The translations under genes were made by a program, and so were the position numbers. DNA of 63,762 nt from Kluyvera ascorbata ATCC 33433 (GTDB taxonomy: Bacteria > Pseudomonadota > Gammaproteobacteria > Enterobacterales > Enterobacteriaceae), in contig NZ_JMPL01000016.1 in assembly GCF_000735365.1 (NCBI RefSeq), positions 1-63,762 of the forward strand, given 5' to 3'. A model generated the notes under the pieces. It had not been told where the DNA came from, made no database searches, and saw only the letters and a list, made by a program, of their open reading frames with translations. Shown here piece by piece: positions 48,230 to 56,332 of this stretch. Position 1 is the first letter of the stretch. Every line of letters begins with the position of its first letter.

Positions 48230-48773
48230 GGATCGTTCCTTTTGATTTTATCTTACTGTTTACATAACCAACCAAGCCGGGCACAATCGAGCCGTTAGAA
48301 ACGATAGTGAGGCTAACAATCGTTATGAGTTTGCAGACTCATGGCGGTCATGCTTCATAGACCGGATTCACGCAGGTGACTCCGGTTTTTTTTTATGCCC
48401 ATCATTTATACATGGGCACAACATATAGGGTGTGTTAATAAGATTACCCCCTACATGTTCAGCATTCTAGTTAGGATTCTTTGCAGTACAAGGGTTGATT
48501 TTGAGGTTAAATTGAGGTTGTCAAAGGGAAATTTCGACCAACCCTACGTGCCGTAAGGCTTAGGCTGTATGTCAATGTTTCAGAAAAAAAATGAAAATTT
48601 GATCGAGTGCTGATTTCTTTAGCACGAGAACATGAGATCGAACCAAAATATTGCAAAGTTTTGAACAAAAATTGAACTGCCTCGTGTCTCCATAGCCAAG
48701 ACGAATGCAGTTTAAATAAGCTAAGTCAGCTCTCAAAAGTCCTTTATGACCCGAACCAAAAATTGTACCTCTC

Positions 48774-48848
48774 AAACCCCCACCGCAAGCGGCTCTCCGG
48801 GGTTTGTGCGCATGGAGTAATGCGGTTGTACTGGGTATGTGCGCACAA
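48774..48848. other. Tandem stem-loops, candidate structured RNA or DNA site
   Basis: Stem-loop 1 (48774-48805) pairs AAACCCC with GGGGTTT and encloses a smaller CCGC-AA-GCGG hairpin. Stem-loop 2 (48804-48848) pairs TTGTGCGCA with TGCGCACAA around a 27-base loop. No terminator T-run follows. The element could be a regulatory RNA or a replication or recombination site; strand is uncertain. Confidence 0.5.
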
Positions 48849-49167
48849 CCTTCTACAAGCCGCATTCTACCGTTAGCCTATAGCTGAATCCCCGGCTTGA
48901 AAAATTGCACGCTTATGGTTGCCCCTCCCTCAACGATTAAGGCTTCAACCGCCCCCGTGCGCCTCTCCCAGCCGAAGGCTGGGCGGGCTGTATATCGATT
49001 TGCCTTCTTCTGTGGCGTTTATGACCCTGTTTCGCGTTCTGACCGTGAGGCTGTGGGTTAGGGTTAATCTTCTCTTTAAACGCTAAATCACTCCTGAATC
49101 TCCACTGCTAAAGCACTTTGCGTTGATGCTTGGCGCTTCTCTTGGCTGTCGTTATTGTTTTGGCTTC

Positions 49168-49229
49168 GGTGTCATCAATCGTTCGATTCTTGCTACCTGT
49201 CTGAGTGATTACTATCTGGTGTCATCAAT
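49168..49229. repeat. 12-bp direct repeat before the serine recombinase
   Basis: GGTGTCATCAAT at 49168-49179 and 49218-49229, with starts 50 bp apart. The second copy begins 86 bp before the recombinase gene, so they may be binding sites (res-like) for the recombinase. Confidence 0.55.
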
Positions 49230-49303
49230 TTAGGGTTTGACTAAATGCCACCACCAATGCAATGATGCTACCGTTTTGTGATACCAGACGGGAGAGGTGA
49301 AGC

Positions 49304-49879
49304 ATGAGGACTTTTATCTACTGCCGCGTTTCAACACGCGAGCAGGATACGCAGAATCAGGTGCTGGCTATTGAGCGTGCCGGGTACAAGGTGCCTGAAA
49401 GCCGGGTAATCAGCGAGGACATTTCCGGTAGTGTTCAGGCTATGCAGCGCCCTAAGTTTCGGGCGATGGTTGAGCACAAGCTGGAAGCGGGAGATCAGCT
49501 TGTCGTGCTGAAACTGGACAGGCTGGGGCGTGACAACATCGACGTACAGCAGACCATCGACATGCTGTTAGAACGTGGCGTGAAGGTGGTGTCTCTTGAC
49601 CTGCCAGCGCACGACCTGACTTCATCCGAAGGCACGTTAATCAGACACATGTTCGGAGCCTTTGCGGAGTTCGAGCGGAACCGTATCCGTGAGAGGACAC
49701 TGGACGGGCTGGAGAAGGCGAAAGCCAATGGCGTTAAGCTGGGTCGCAAGGAAGCCACCGACACCACTCAAAAGGTGCAGGAGTTGCGGAGTGAGGGACT
49801 GTCTCAATCGAAGGTAGCGAAGCGTCTCGGCGTTAGCGTGAGCACCGTTAAACGCCACTGGAACAAGGGCGAGGGGTGA
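49304..49879 (+). CDS. Serine recombinase (resolvase/invertase family)
   Basis: A 191-residue small serine recombinase. Catalytic Ser10 is in YCRVSTREQD; the conserved VLKLDRLGRDNIDV and EGTLIRHMFGAFAEFERN segments follow, then the long E helix. The C-terminal HTH is GLSQSKVAKRLGVSVSTVKRHW. It would recombine short sites, for example to resolve dimers or invert a segment. It is preceded by GGGAGAGG. The tyrosine integrase at the other end is the likely integrase, so this enzyme probably has another job. Confidence 0.93.
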   Translation: MRTFIYCRVSTREQDTQNQVLAIERAGYKVPESRVISEDISGSVQAMQRPKFRAMVEHKLEAGDQLVVLKLDRLGRDNIDVQQTIDMLLERGVKVVSLDLPAHDLTSSEGTLIRHMFGAFAEFERNRIRERTLDGLEKAKANGVKLGRKEATDTTQKVQELRSEGLSQSKVAKRLGVSVSTVKRHWNKGEG

Positions 49880-50445
49880 TGACCTACAAGCGAACAAGGT
49901 GCTACGACTGGCCGTTACTGGGCTGTGGGTGATGGATGGCCTACAGCTTTCGTATTAATTTCAGAGCGTTATGTTATGCGCGATGTCGTAATGCTATGAT
50001 TTATAATGTATTTTCGTATTACTTGCGGCTCTCGATGTGAAGAGGTGGCGGGGCTTTAGCCGTGCCAGACGATGAACATCGAGATCAGATTGTGAATGTG
50101 ATTCATCACTGAACAATTCGAGGGATGGGGCAGGGGAAGGGATCAAAGGCTGCGTTGTCCAATCACTAAGCTAGATTTGAAGCTGGTCAACACGTTAGTA
50201 GTATCTTTAAAGTTTCATTTAAAATGCATGTACAAAAAAGGGTTCTTCCCTTACATCCCTTCTCCTAAATGTAGTTACGAGTGCTTCGCTCTCTTCACGT
50301 GCTGCGCTTCTCGCTATGCTCCAGCCCGCTCCATCGCCTTTGGCTCATTCCCGGTCTTCGCCCGCTGCTGATGCTCGGCCACTCTACGCAACCGTGCTTG
50401 CCGTGGCAGGCAACGCGGCGGGGATGTGTAGTGGAACGGTACTCT

Positions 50446-50489
50446 TTATCGGTATGATTAATGTAATCAACCACATACTGTTATCGGTA
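50446..50489. promoter_or_regulatory. Candidate operator
   Basis: A perfect inverted repeat TGATTA-ATG-TAATCA (50455-50469) lies between two direct copies of TTATCGGTA (50446-50454 and 50481-50489). It could be a regulator or initiator binding site. Confidence 0.5.
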
Positions 50490-50559
50490 GGTATTCTTCA
50501 AAACATCTTCATTCATTTCTGTATCGTTCAATCATCTTTCTTGTTCGTTTCCTTTCAGG

Positions 50560-50710
50560 TCTTAGCCGTTGGTCATCGGTCTTACTGCCTGCTGTGCTAC
50601 TGCCAGCTATGGCACGCCGTCACGGTCTACTGTCTGTTACCTGTCCTACTGCCTTCACTGTCTGCCGTCTGTCAGTCCTACGGTCTGCCATCCGTCATCC
50701 GTTCGGCGCT
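50560..50710. repeat. CTG/GTC-rich imperfect repeat tract
   Basis: Dense imperfect repeats of TACTGCC, ACTGTCTG, GGTCT and TCTGCC on the plus strand (for example TACTGCC near 50583, 50599 and 50647). The strand is pyrimidine-rich. Confidence 0.5.
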
Positions 50711-50825
50711 CGCTTGTTTCGGCTGCGCCGCGCTCGCTCTGCGTATCTAGCGATACTTATCACTATAGACACTTTCATAATTATCTATTGATATCAGTAA
50801 CTTATATTTTTAATTTTAAAGGCTA

Positions 50826-51076
50826 CTAATAAGGAGATATAGAGCATTACTTGCACGTTTTAAACCTACTTAAAACTGCTCTGTTAAATGCGCCCAGCCC
50901 ATACGCAATAAGGCTTTGCAGGGTGTTGAACGAAAAATGATCAAATTAAAGTGTCTAATAAGGAGAAAGAACAGCTCCCGAATTGCGACAAACTCTCCGA
51001 TTTTGAGAGCATCTATTAAGGCAGATAGAACCCCCGACGCAACCACTGCCACGAAAACCTCTATAAGGGCAGAGAG
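50826..51076 (+). repeat. Four related repeats upstream of the helicase gene
   Basis: CTAATAAGGAGA at 50826 and 50955 (identical 12-mers, both preceded by TTAAAG-type sequence), CTATTAAGGCAGA at 51013 and CTCTATAAGGGCAGA at 51059. Each can form a small hairpin whose loop holds AAGGAG or AAGGGC (for example TCTAT/ATAGA and CTCT/AGAG). All point toward the helicase operon. Confidence 0.6.
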
Positions 51077-51143
51077 TCTGCCGCACCTGTACCACCGCCC
51101 CAACCTGAGCTAATACCTACCCCTATTTTCTGGAGATTTCACC

Positions 51144-52988
51144 ATGCCAACGAATCTACGCCGCCTGCTTGAGCAGGCTGCTGACGCCGAGCTGCTCAAT
51201 ACTGCAAACGCAGATGTGCAGCAAATGATCGCTGACGGGATTGTTATTCGACGTTCCAAGATATGCCCCGTAAAGCGTAAACCCGTTAAGGCGGCATACA
51301 ACACAAAGACCGAAGAGTTTTATTACAATGCTGATGGCTCCGCTATGACCCTGCGGGAGTGGCGAGCGCTGCACGGTGTTCAACCGAAGAAGCAAAAACA
51401 GCGCTCTGACACGGGGTTGCGGCAAGTCATCCAGCCCGGTGACGCAATTCATTGCCGATGCGCTGAGCTGGAGCTGTGGTTAAACAAGAAGCCTGCTCGT
51501 TATGCTGACCCGCTGCCGCCAGATTTTCCCGGTGTTCGCGTAGATGATGCCGCATTGAAACCGCGCGAGCACGCCGTTCCGGCATCGACAACCGGGCAGA
51601 ATGCTTTTCTCAAAGCCTGCCGCGAGTTCCTGATTTGTGATGAGAAGACTATACACCGCATCAACAGGGGCATGAATAAACTGGAAGCGATGCGCAATTC
51701 AGATTTCAAACGCTACGGGGACTCAGCGGAGTTTCGTCAATTGTGGTGTGGAGAGTCGAAACCTACCGAGGATAAATTTAACAGTACAAATCATCATTGT
51801 GACCCAAACGGCTTGGCAGTGCCGCCGTCTGTGCCGTCACTGAATACAGCCTCTTATGAGTTCCGCCCGCTGGTTCGCTGTGACCGAAACGCACGCGTTA
51901 GCCTGTTGCCACCCGATGGGCTGGAGTGGAGGCCGGGGCAGTTGTCTGTTGCTGATGCGATCTTCTCCCGTGGTAGTGATGTGCTGGCCGTTCTGCCTAC
52001 GGGTTATGGCAAGACCGCCGCCTTCGCTTATCCATTGATTTATGAGTCCCGCGCTGGCGTTGGCCTGTCTGTAATCGTGGTTCCCACTAATACCCTAAAG
52101 CGCCAGATTCTCCGCCAGTTGCGGGATGCTGGCGTTCACGCTGTGGCATTCGGTGACAAGTTGCCGAGGCACCGCAACGCTCAACAACTCGCGGGGCTGG
52201 CTGCCGGGGCGTTCCGTGTTGCTGTCGTTTCACCTGAGCATCTTGTTCCGTCGAGTCAGGTCTTTGCGGCGCTGATGGCTTACGGCGTTGATCGTTTTAT
52301 TATCGATGAGGCACACACGGTCAAAGACTGGGATTTCCGCCCAGCTTACGACGCAATGCAGCACACACTACAGAATGCTTTTCCCTCGGCTCAGCGCTGC
52401 GTATTTACGGCTACGCTGCTACGCGAAAATGAGCGCAGTTTAATGGCGTCGCTTGGCTGCCGTAGTGATTACGTAACATTCCGTGCTGATGTTGCTCGCG
52501 AAAATATCCAGTTGACGACAGTCAGACAGTGCCGCGAACGCTTCCGAGCGGCTATTGGTCTGGTCGAGGCTCTGCCGAAAGAAGAGAAGACGCTTATTCT
52601 CGTCAACGACCTTAAAACGTTGCGGGCGTACCTGAAACTCTTAGGCGACCGGGCGCGGCCATATCATTCGAAGACGATGTATCTGAGTAACGAGGAACGC
52701 CACGCAAACGCCGAGTGGTTTGCCACTACGCCGGGCGCGATTCTGATTGCTACTAAAGCCTTCGGGCTGGGGGCTGATGTGCCAGACATTCGCAACGTCA
52801 TCGTTACCTATATTCCTGATGACCTGCCTGACCTCATTCAGATGATTGGACGAGCCGGGCGCGATGGTCAACCTGCCCGCGCGTTTCTGCTGTGGTCATC
52901 GCTGGCGCTGGATGCTGCGCCTGATGAGCTTGCTTACTTCTACCGCCCTGAAAACTGCAACTGGCAGTACATCGCTAAATACCTCTGA
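51144..52988 (+). CDS. RecQ-like DEAH helicase with novel N-terminal region
   Basis: A 614-residue superfamily 2 helicase. Motif I LPTGYGKTAAF at 284-294, motif II DEAH at 388-391, motif III FTATL at 421-425, motif V AFGLGADVP near 539-547 and motif VI QMIGRAGRDGQ at 566-576 place it with RecQ-type helicases, but the usual RecQ zinc and HRDC domains are missing. The first 230 residues contain a few His/Cys residues (AIHCRCAEL, STNHHCDPN) and no known domain. It leads the rightward gene block behind TCTGGAG. Probable role: replication or host takeover for the element. Confidence 0.9.
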   Translation: MPTNLRRLLEQAADAELLNTANADVQQMIADGIVIRRSKICPVKRKPVKAAYNTKTEEFYYNADGSAMTLREWRALHGVQPKKQKQRSDTGLRQVIQPGDAIHCRCAELELWLNKKPARYADPLPPDFPGVRVDDAALKPREHAVPASTTGQNAFLKACREFLICDEKTIHRINRGMNKLEAMRNSDFKRYGDSAEFRQLWCGESKPTEDKFNSTNHHCDPNGLAVPPSVPSLNTASYEFRPLVRCDRNARVSLLPPDGLEWRPGQLSVADAIFSRGSDVLAVLPTGYGKTAAFAYPLIYESRAGVGLSVIVVPTNTLKRQILRQLRDAGVHAVAFGDKLPRHRNAQQLAGLAAGAFRVAVVSPEHLVPSSQVFAALMAYGVDRFIIDEAHTVKDWDFRPAYDAMQHTLQNAFPSAQRCVFTATLLRENERSLMASLGCRSDYVTFRADVARENIQLTTVRQCRERFRAAIGLVEALPKEEKTLILVNDLKTLRAYLKLLGDRARPYHSKTMYLSNEERHANAEWFATTPGAILIATKAFGLGADVPDIRNVIVTYIPDDLPDLIQMIGRAGRDGQPARAFLLWSSLALDAAPDELAYFYRPENCNWQYIAKYL

Positions 52989-53026
52989 GTCGAAAGGCTC
53001 CCCCTCATTCTCTGGAGTTAATCCAT

Positions 53027-53461
53027 ATGCCTGTTACCGAACATGCGCAGCGTCGTGCTGCGCGTGCGGATGCGCTCGTCACCGCACAACTTGCCTTCGC
53101 CCTGAACGGCTATTCCTTTGATGGATTGGCTGAGCGCCACCGCCAGACCCTTAACCGTGAGGCTTTGTTACGTCAAGCAAGTACGCCTCTACAGCGGTAT
53201 TGCCTGCTCAATAACTGTGAGCCTTGGGAATGTCTGGCCGCTGTGCTGAATAGATTCCGACGCCGGGAGGATGGCGCTCGTCTTTGGCCGACCTATCGCA
53301 TGGCTCGTGAGGTCTTTAATGGGACTGTTCACCCTGCCGACAAGACGCGCGACGAGATATTTCAATCCGTGCAGCGTCGCCTGTTTTTACCAAAGCCAGT
53401 ACATGCCGAGGTCATTCAACACCTGCGTGCAATGGGACTAACTGGAGACAACCACCAATGA
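53027..53461 (+). CDS. Hypothetical protein of the satellite-like block
   Basis: A 144-residue, Arg-rich, probably all-helical protein with a cysteine pair in YCLLNNCEPWEC. No family is recognised. CTGGAG precedes the ATG. It overlaps the next gene by 4 bp (ATGA), so it belongs to the helicase transcript. The helix content and basic charge would fit nucleic-acid binding, but this is a guess. Confidence 0.8.
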   Translation: MPVTEHAQRRAARADALVTAQLAFALNGYSFDGLAERHRQTLNREALLRQASTPLQRYCLLNNCEPWECLAAVLNRFRRREDGARLWPTYRMAREVFNGTVHPADKTRDEIFQSVQRRLFLPKPVHAEVIQHLRAMGLTGDNHQ

Positions 53462-53664
53462 CGAAATCTGAATTTGAAAATGAAACGTGGCGAATGAAAG
53501 GCTTGCTTCTTGGGGCGCTGATTCGCCGCCTTGAGGAAGACAAGGCTGGTGAGTCGCGCATGGCCGCAGCGGAGTTATCCAGTGCGGTCAACTTCCTTAA
53601 GGCCAATGCCGTAGAAGCGCCGGACACGTCATTTAACCGTGTATTTGAGGATGACGAGCAATGA
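53458..53664 (+). CDS. Small hypothetical protein
   Basis: A 68-residue charged, helical protein (TKSEFENETWRMKGLLLGAL) with an acidic C terminus. It starts by 4-bp overlap with the upstream gene and itself overlaps the next gene by 4 bp. Unknown function. Confidence 0.72.
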   Translation: MTKSEFENETWRMKGLLLGALIRRLEEDKAGESRMAAAELSSAVNFLKANAVEAPDTSFNRVFEDDEQ

Positions 53665-53837
53665 CACCCGCAGAGTTTAGAGCATGGTTTGCCACCCTGC
53701 CGCCGAATTATCAGAGCGCCGCACGCACCATGTACGACAACGCCCGCAAGTCGGGCACACATACCGCATCAAGCCTTGCGCTGATCCACACGTTGGTTAC
53801 TGACCAGATTAAATTTGATTCGGAGTTTAATTTATGA
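53661..53837 (+). CDS. Small hypothetical protein
   Basis: A 58-residue product, MTPAEFRAWFATLPPNYQSA at its start, ending SEFNL. Start and stop both overlap neighbours by 4 bp (ATGA at both ends), which strongly supports translation although it is short. No recognised family. Confidence 0.7.
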   Translation: MTPAEFRAWFATLPPNYQSAARTMYDNARKSGTHTASSLALIHTLVTDQIKFDSEFNL

Positions 53838-54397
53838 CTTTGAGTATTACCGATATCCAGCGCATTAACGCGCTGGCTCATAAGCACCTAAAGAACAATG
53901 AAGAGATTGCAGCGGAGACAGGTCATACCCTGACCGATATTGATGCTGTAATCCGTGGCGTCTATGTCGATGACTTGGCCGAAAATTGGAAAGACGATGC
54001 TGATATCACTCTGGCGGAGTACAACGCCATCCGCAGCCGCTATAAGCCCGGCAAGCTGCACCGCGATACAGAGTTTATGATTGCCCGCGATATGCTGATT
54101 CGCCCTGAGACTGTGCTGGCTATCGCCCATTCCCGCTTTAGCAACGTCCACACGCACCCAGTGCCGAAAGCCGTCAAAGCAAAGCCGGAGAAAGCGAAAG
54201 TAGTGCGCAAGTTGGTGCCTACTGATTTAGATGAAATCCACAAGTTAGAGCGCTTCGGTTGGCCTGCTGCGGAGATCGCCGGGAAGCTGGGCGTCCCTGT
54301 TGAAGTCGTCGCGCATGTGCAACGCTGTCTGAGAAATCGTTGGTCGTACCCGGATACTCTGGAGTCTGTTAACTCCAAATTCAGCGAGGCTGAATGA
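53834..54397 (+). CDS. Hypothetical protein with repeated HTH-like segments
   Basis: A 187-residue protein. N-terminal NALAHKHLKNNEEIAAETGH, then a middle basic segment (KAVKAKPEKAKVVRKLVP, about 112-131) and a C-terminal KLERFGWPAAEIAGKLGVPV segment that both look like helix-turn-helix units. It may be a DNA-binding regulator of the element. It overlaps its neighbours by 4 bp on each side. Confidence 0.78.
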   Translation: MTLSITDIQRINALAHKHLKNNEEIAAETGHTLTDIDAVIRGVYVDDLAENWKDDADITLAEYNAIRSRYKPGKLHRDTEFMIARDMLIRPETVLAIAHSRFSNVHTHPVPKAVKAKPEKAKVVRKLVPTDLDEIHKLERFGWPAAEIAGKLGVPVEVVAHVQRCLRNRWSYPDTLESVNSKFSEAE

Positions 54398-54630
54398 TGG
54401 CAGAGAACGAACCGCTGCACCCCGCCGTTAACCCTGATCTCTATGTGAACCTTGACGAACAGCGTGAAGGATACGCTCCGATTGAATCACGGGGTTGGGA
54501 TGTGCTGACGCAGAACCTGACCGGGAAAGGTCGAACTGACCCCAGCCAAACACTTAACCAGAATCCGAAACAATGTCCGCGCGGCTCCGTTGGTGAGCGC
54601 CGTTGGCTTCTTAAACGTGGATTACTTTAA
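54394..54630 (+). CDS. Small hypothetical protein
   Basis: A 78-residue hydrophilic protein. Two ATG codons (54394 and 54397) overlap the upstream stop. The composition (Pro/Asn/Arg) suggests little regular structure. No family recognised. Confidence 0.68.
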   Translation: MMAENEPLHPAVNPDLYVNLDEQREGYAPIESRGWDVLTQNLTGKGRTDPSQTLNQNPKQCPRGSVGERRWLLKRGLL

Positions 54631-54642
54631 CGAGGAATTACC

Positions 54643-54882
54643 ATGAGCAAAACTATTGTATTGCTGCCGCCACGCAAGAATACAGACTGGGCTGCACAAT
54701 TAAAGCTGATTTCTGAATCGCTTGAGGTGAGTCAGGCAGACCTCGCCCGTGCATATCAGGTTGACCGTCAGGATATGGGGAAAGCGTATCACGGTGTACG
54801 CAAACTGCCGGAGCGTTGTGTGCCTGTTCATATGCTTTTGTTAGCGCAGGTACACGACTTTAGAGCATTATCAGGAGAATAA
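54643..54882 (+). CDS. Small HTH-like protein
   Basis: A 79-residue protein with a likely helix-turn-helix in ESLEVSQADLARAYQVDRQD (about 27-46), similar to Cro/XRE-type regulators. It starts 12 bp after the preceding gene behind CGAGGAA and lies 3 bp before the scaffold-like gene, so it could control the structural genes. Confidence 0.75.
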   Translation: MSKTIVLLPPRKNTDWAAQLKLISESLEVSQADLARAYQVDRQDMGKAYHGVRKLPERCVPVHMLLLAQVHDFRALSGE

Positions 54883-54885
54883 TTT

Positions 54886-55581
54886 ATGTCTGACCAGAAT
54901 GTTAATCCGTACCTTTCCGGTGCTGATGCTGCGCCGCAGCAATCGCCATACATGGCTGCACCTGTTGGCGCTGACAATGGCGCATCCCGCTTTAGCTCTG
55001 CGCCTGCTGATGCTGATTTCCTCCGTACCCAGCCCGTTAACGGCAATGATGGCGGCCAATGGAATAGTAGCAATATTGCGAATCAGCAAGATCAGAACGC
55101 GGACAGCGCCGGGGCGCAGGTGGGCGATACTATCCCCCTGATGGACGGAAGCGCTGTAGAGTTGACTCCTGAACTTCATGGGCTGATGGGGCAGTTTCAC
55201 CAGTCTGTCGAAAGCCAGTTAGGGCAGGGAACAGTTGACGCCATGTTGCAGTTCGCTGGTACGCTCGACGCCGGGACGCAATCTACCCTTGAACGGATGG
55301 TTATGTCTGGCGACCCTGCACAGATGCAGCGGGCGGTTCAGTATCTGCAAGAGCGTATGGCCGCTGGCTCTGCCACTGGTTATGTCCCGTCGCAGGGGAA
55401 CACATATGGTCAGCCCGCAGCGCAACCTGTCGGTATGTCTCATGCCGAGTTTATCGCAGCGTATGACCAGCTTTCGCAGTGGGCGCAGCAATCAGGGTAT
55501 GGCCCCGGCCATCGCCAGTACGACGAACAATACCGTGCTCTCGTTGCGCAGCGCTCCGCTGGCAAACGTGCTGGCCGCTAA
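54886..55581 (+). CDS. Capsid scaffold-like protein (T7 gp9-like layout)
   Basis: A 231-residue protein with a Gln/Asn/Ala-rich disordered N-terminal third, a helical middle (LHGLMGQFHQSVESQLGQGT, QSTLERMVMSG) and a C-terminal MSHAEFIAAYDQL...HRQYDEQYRALVAQR helix pair. The end resembles the T7 capsid assembly protein, whose last helices read MIKAMSDPRYRTDANYRRQV. Position just before a T7-type capsid gene agrees. Identification is by layout and context, not by alignment. An AGGAGAA site precedes the start. Confidence 0.7.
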   Translation: MSDQNVNPYLSGADAAPQQSPYMAAPVGADNGASRFSSAPADADFLRTQPVNGNDGGQWNSSNIANQQDQNADSAGAQVGDTIPLMDGSAVELTPELHGLMGQFHQSVESQLGQGTVDAMLQFAGTLDAGTQSTLERMVMSGDPAQMQRAVQYLQERMAAGSATGYVPSQGNTYGQPAAQPVGMSHAEFIAAYDQLSQWAQQSGYGPGHRQYDEQYRALVAQRSAGKRAGR

Positions 55582-55720
55582 CGCCCAACGGTGGAATGCG
55601 CCCTGCAAGACTGAGTGCGCACCAACCCGGTACTACCACACCAATCTATGCGCATGAGTCCCCGCAAGCAGCATTCTGCGCGGCATCTGAAAGCCTATTT
55701 TTAATTAACCGAGGTTCGTA

Positions 55721-56134
55721 ATGAGCACCTGTAATTTCCATGCCGTGGAGCGTGTCGCTGACGTGCGCCCGGATTTCGCCTTGCCGCTGGGTAGATGCGA
55801 CCACATTTACCCTGAGCGTGTGCAGCACGTTTTCAATCCAGACGAAGCGGTTTATATCGTTGCACGGTCTGCCACATCCGGCACTCGCACATCTGGCGTT
55901 AGCCGTGGGCTTTCCCTTGTGCTGCCGCCGAAGATGGCCGAGCGGATGCGCGAACGTGAACGGCACGAGAAGAATCGAGCCAGACCCCGCAAGGTGATCA
56001 CTGAGGCGATACGCGCTGACATTATCGATCGCTCTGCAAAAGGCCAGAAGAATCGTTACATCGCAAGCAAGGTTGGCGTGTCTGAAACCTCTGTGCGGAA
56101 GGTGTTGAACATGGCGCGTATGAGTGCGCACTAA
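55721..56134 (+). CDS. HTH-domain protein between scaffold and capsid genes
   Basis: A 137-residue protein with an unrecognised N-terminal half (two Cys, His-rich spacing) and a C-terminal HTH of resolvase or homeodomain type: GQKNRYIASKVGVSETSVRK, about 107-126. A basic linker (RERERHEKNRARPRK) precedes the HTH. Interrupting a scaffold-capsid pair with a DNA-binding protein is unusual; it may link packaging-site recognition or late control to assembly. Confidence 0.75.
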   Translation: MSTCNFHAVERVADVRPDFALPLGRCDHIYPERVQHVFNPDEAVYIVARSATSGTRTSGVSRGLSLVLPPKMAERMRERERHEKNRARPRKVITEAIRADIIDRSAKGQKNRYIASKVGVSETSVRKVLNMARMSAH

Positions 56135-56332
56135 TGCAAGGTAATACGTTCGCCTTACTTCACGCGCACTAACCCCTGAGAACCGCGCCAGCTCTGGCCT
56201 CACAACGCCCATTTCGGGGCACCTCATCCCTTTAATCGATACCGTTCTGAATCCTGCCTCGGCGGGAGGATTCCGCACGTCTGCGCCATGACGATGGTGC
56301 GGTCTTCATCAACCTACGTAGGAGTTTTGTTT

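Larger units (their letters stand above)
48230..49303. other. Gene-free region with structured sequence
   Basis: About 1.07 kb between the cargo gene and the serine recombinase. It holds a hairpin with GGTCATGCTTCATAGACCGG-like pairing near 48.33-48.37 kb followed by T8, two adjacent stem-loops at 48774-48848, and a 12-bp direct repeat at 49168/49218. A 97-codon open frame on the minus strand (48572-48865) coincides with the stem-loops and is not considered a gene. Confidence 0.55.
49880..51143. other. Gene-free regulatory region upstream of the helicase operon
   Basis: About 1.26 kb without credible genes. It contains the candidate operator at 50446-50489, a CTG/GTC-rich repeated tract (50560-50710), a GC-rich tail to 50750, an AT-rich stretch (50750-50870), and four related CTAATAAGGAGA-type repeats (50826-51076). 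The order resembles a replication or control region. Open frames here consist mostly of Leu/Cys/Ser-rich low-complexity translations. Confidence 0.6.

Noticed and set aside
48572-48865. 97-codon minus-strand frame
   Set aside because: It coincides with the two stem-loops and has a low-complexity Arg/Leu translation with no ribosome site; more likely a structured non-coding segment.
50177-50829. Several Leu/Cys/Ser-rich frames in the gene-free region
   Set aside because: They overlap in all three frames over the CTG-rich tract and begin without ribosome sites; repeat sequence explains them.
50826-51076. Exact T7 or T3 promoters
   Set aside because: No match to the T7 or T3 23-bp consensus; only the general layout is similar, so it is kept as a hypothesis.
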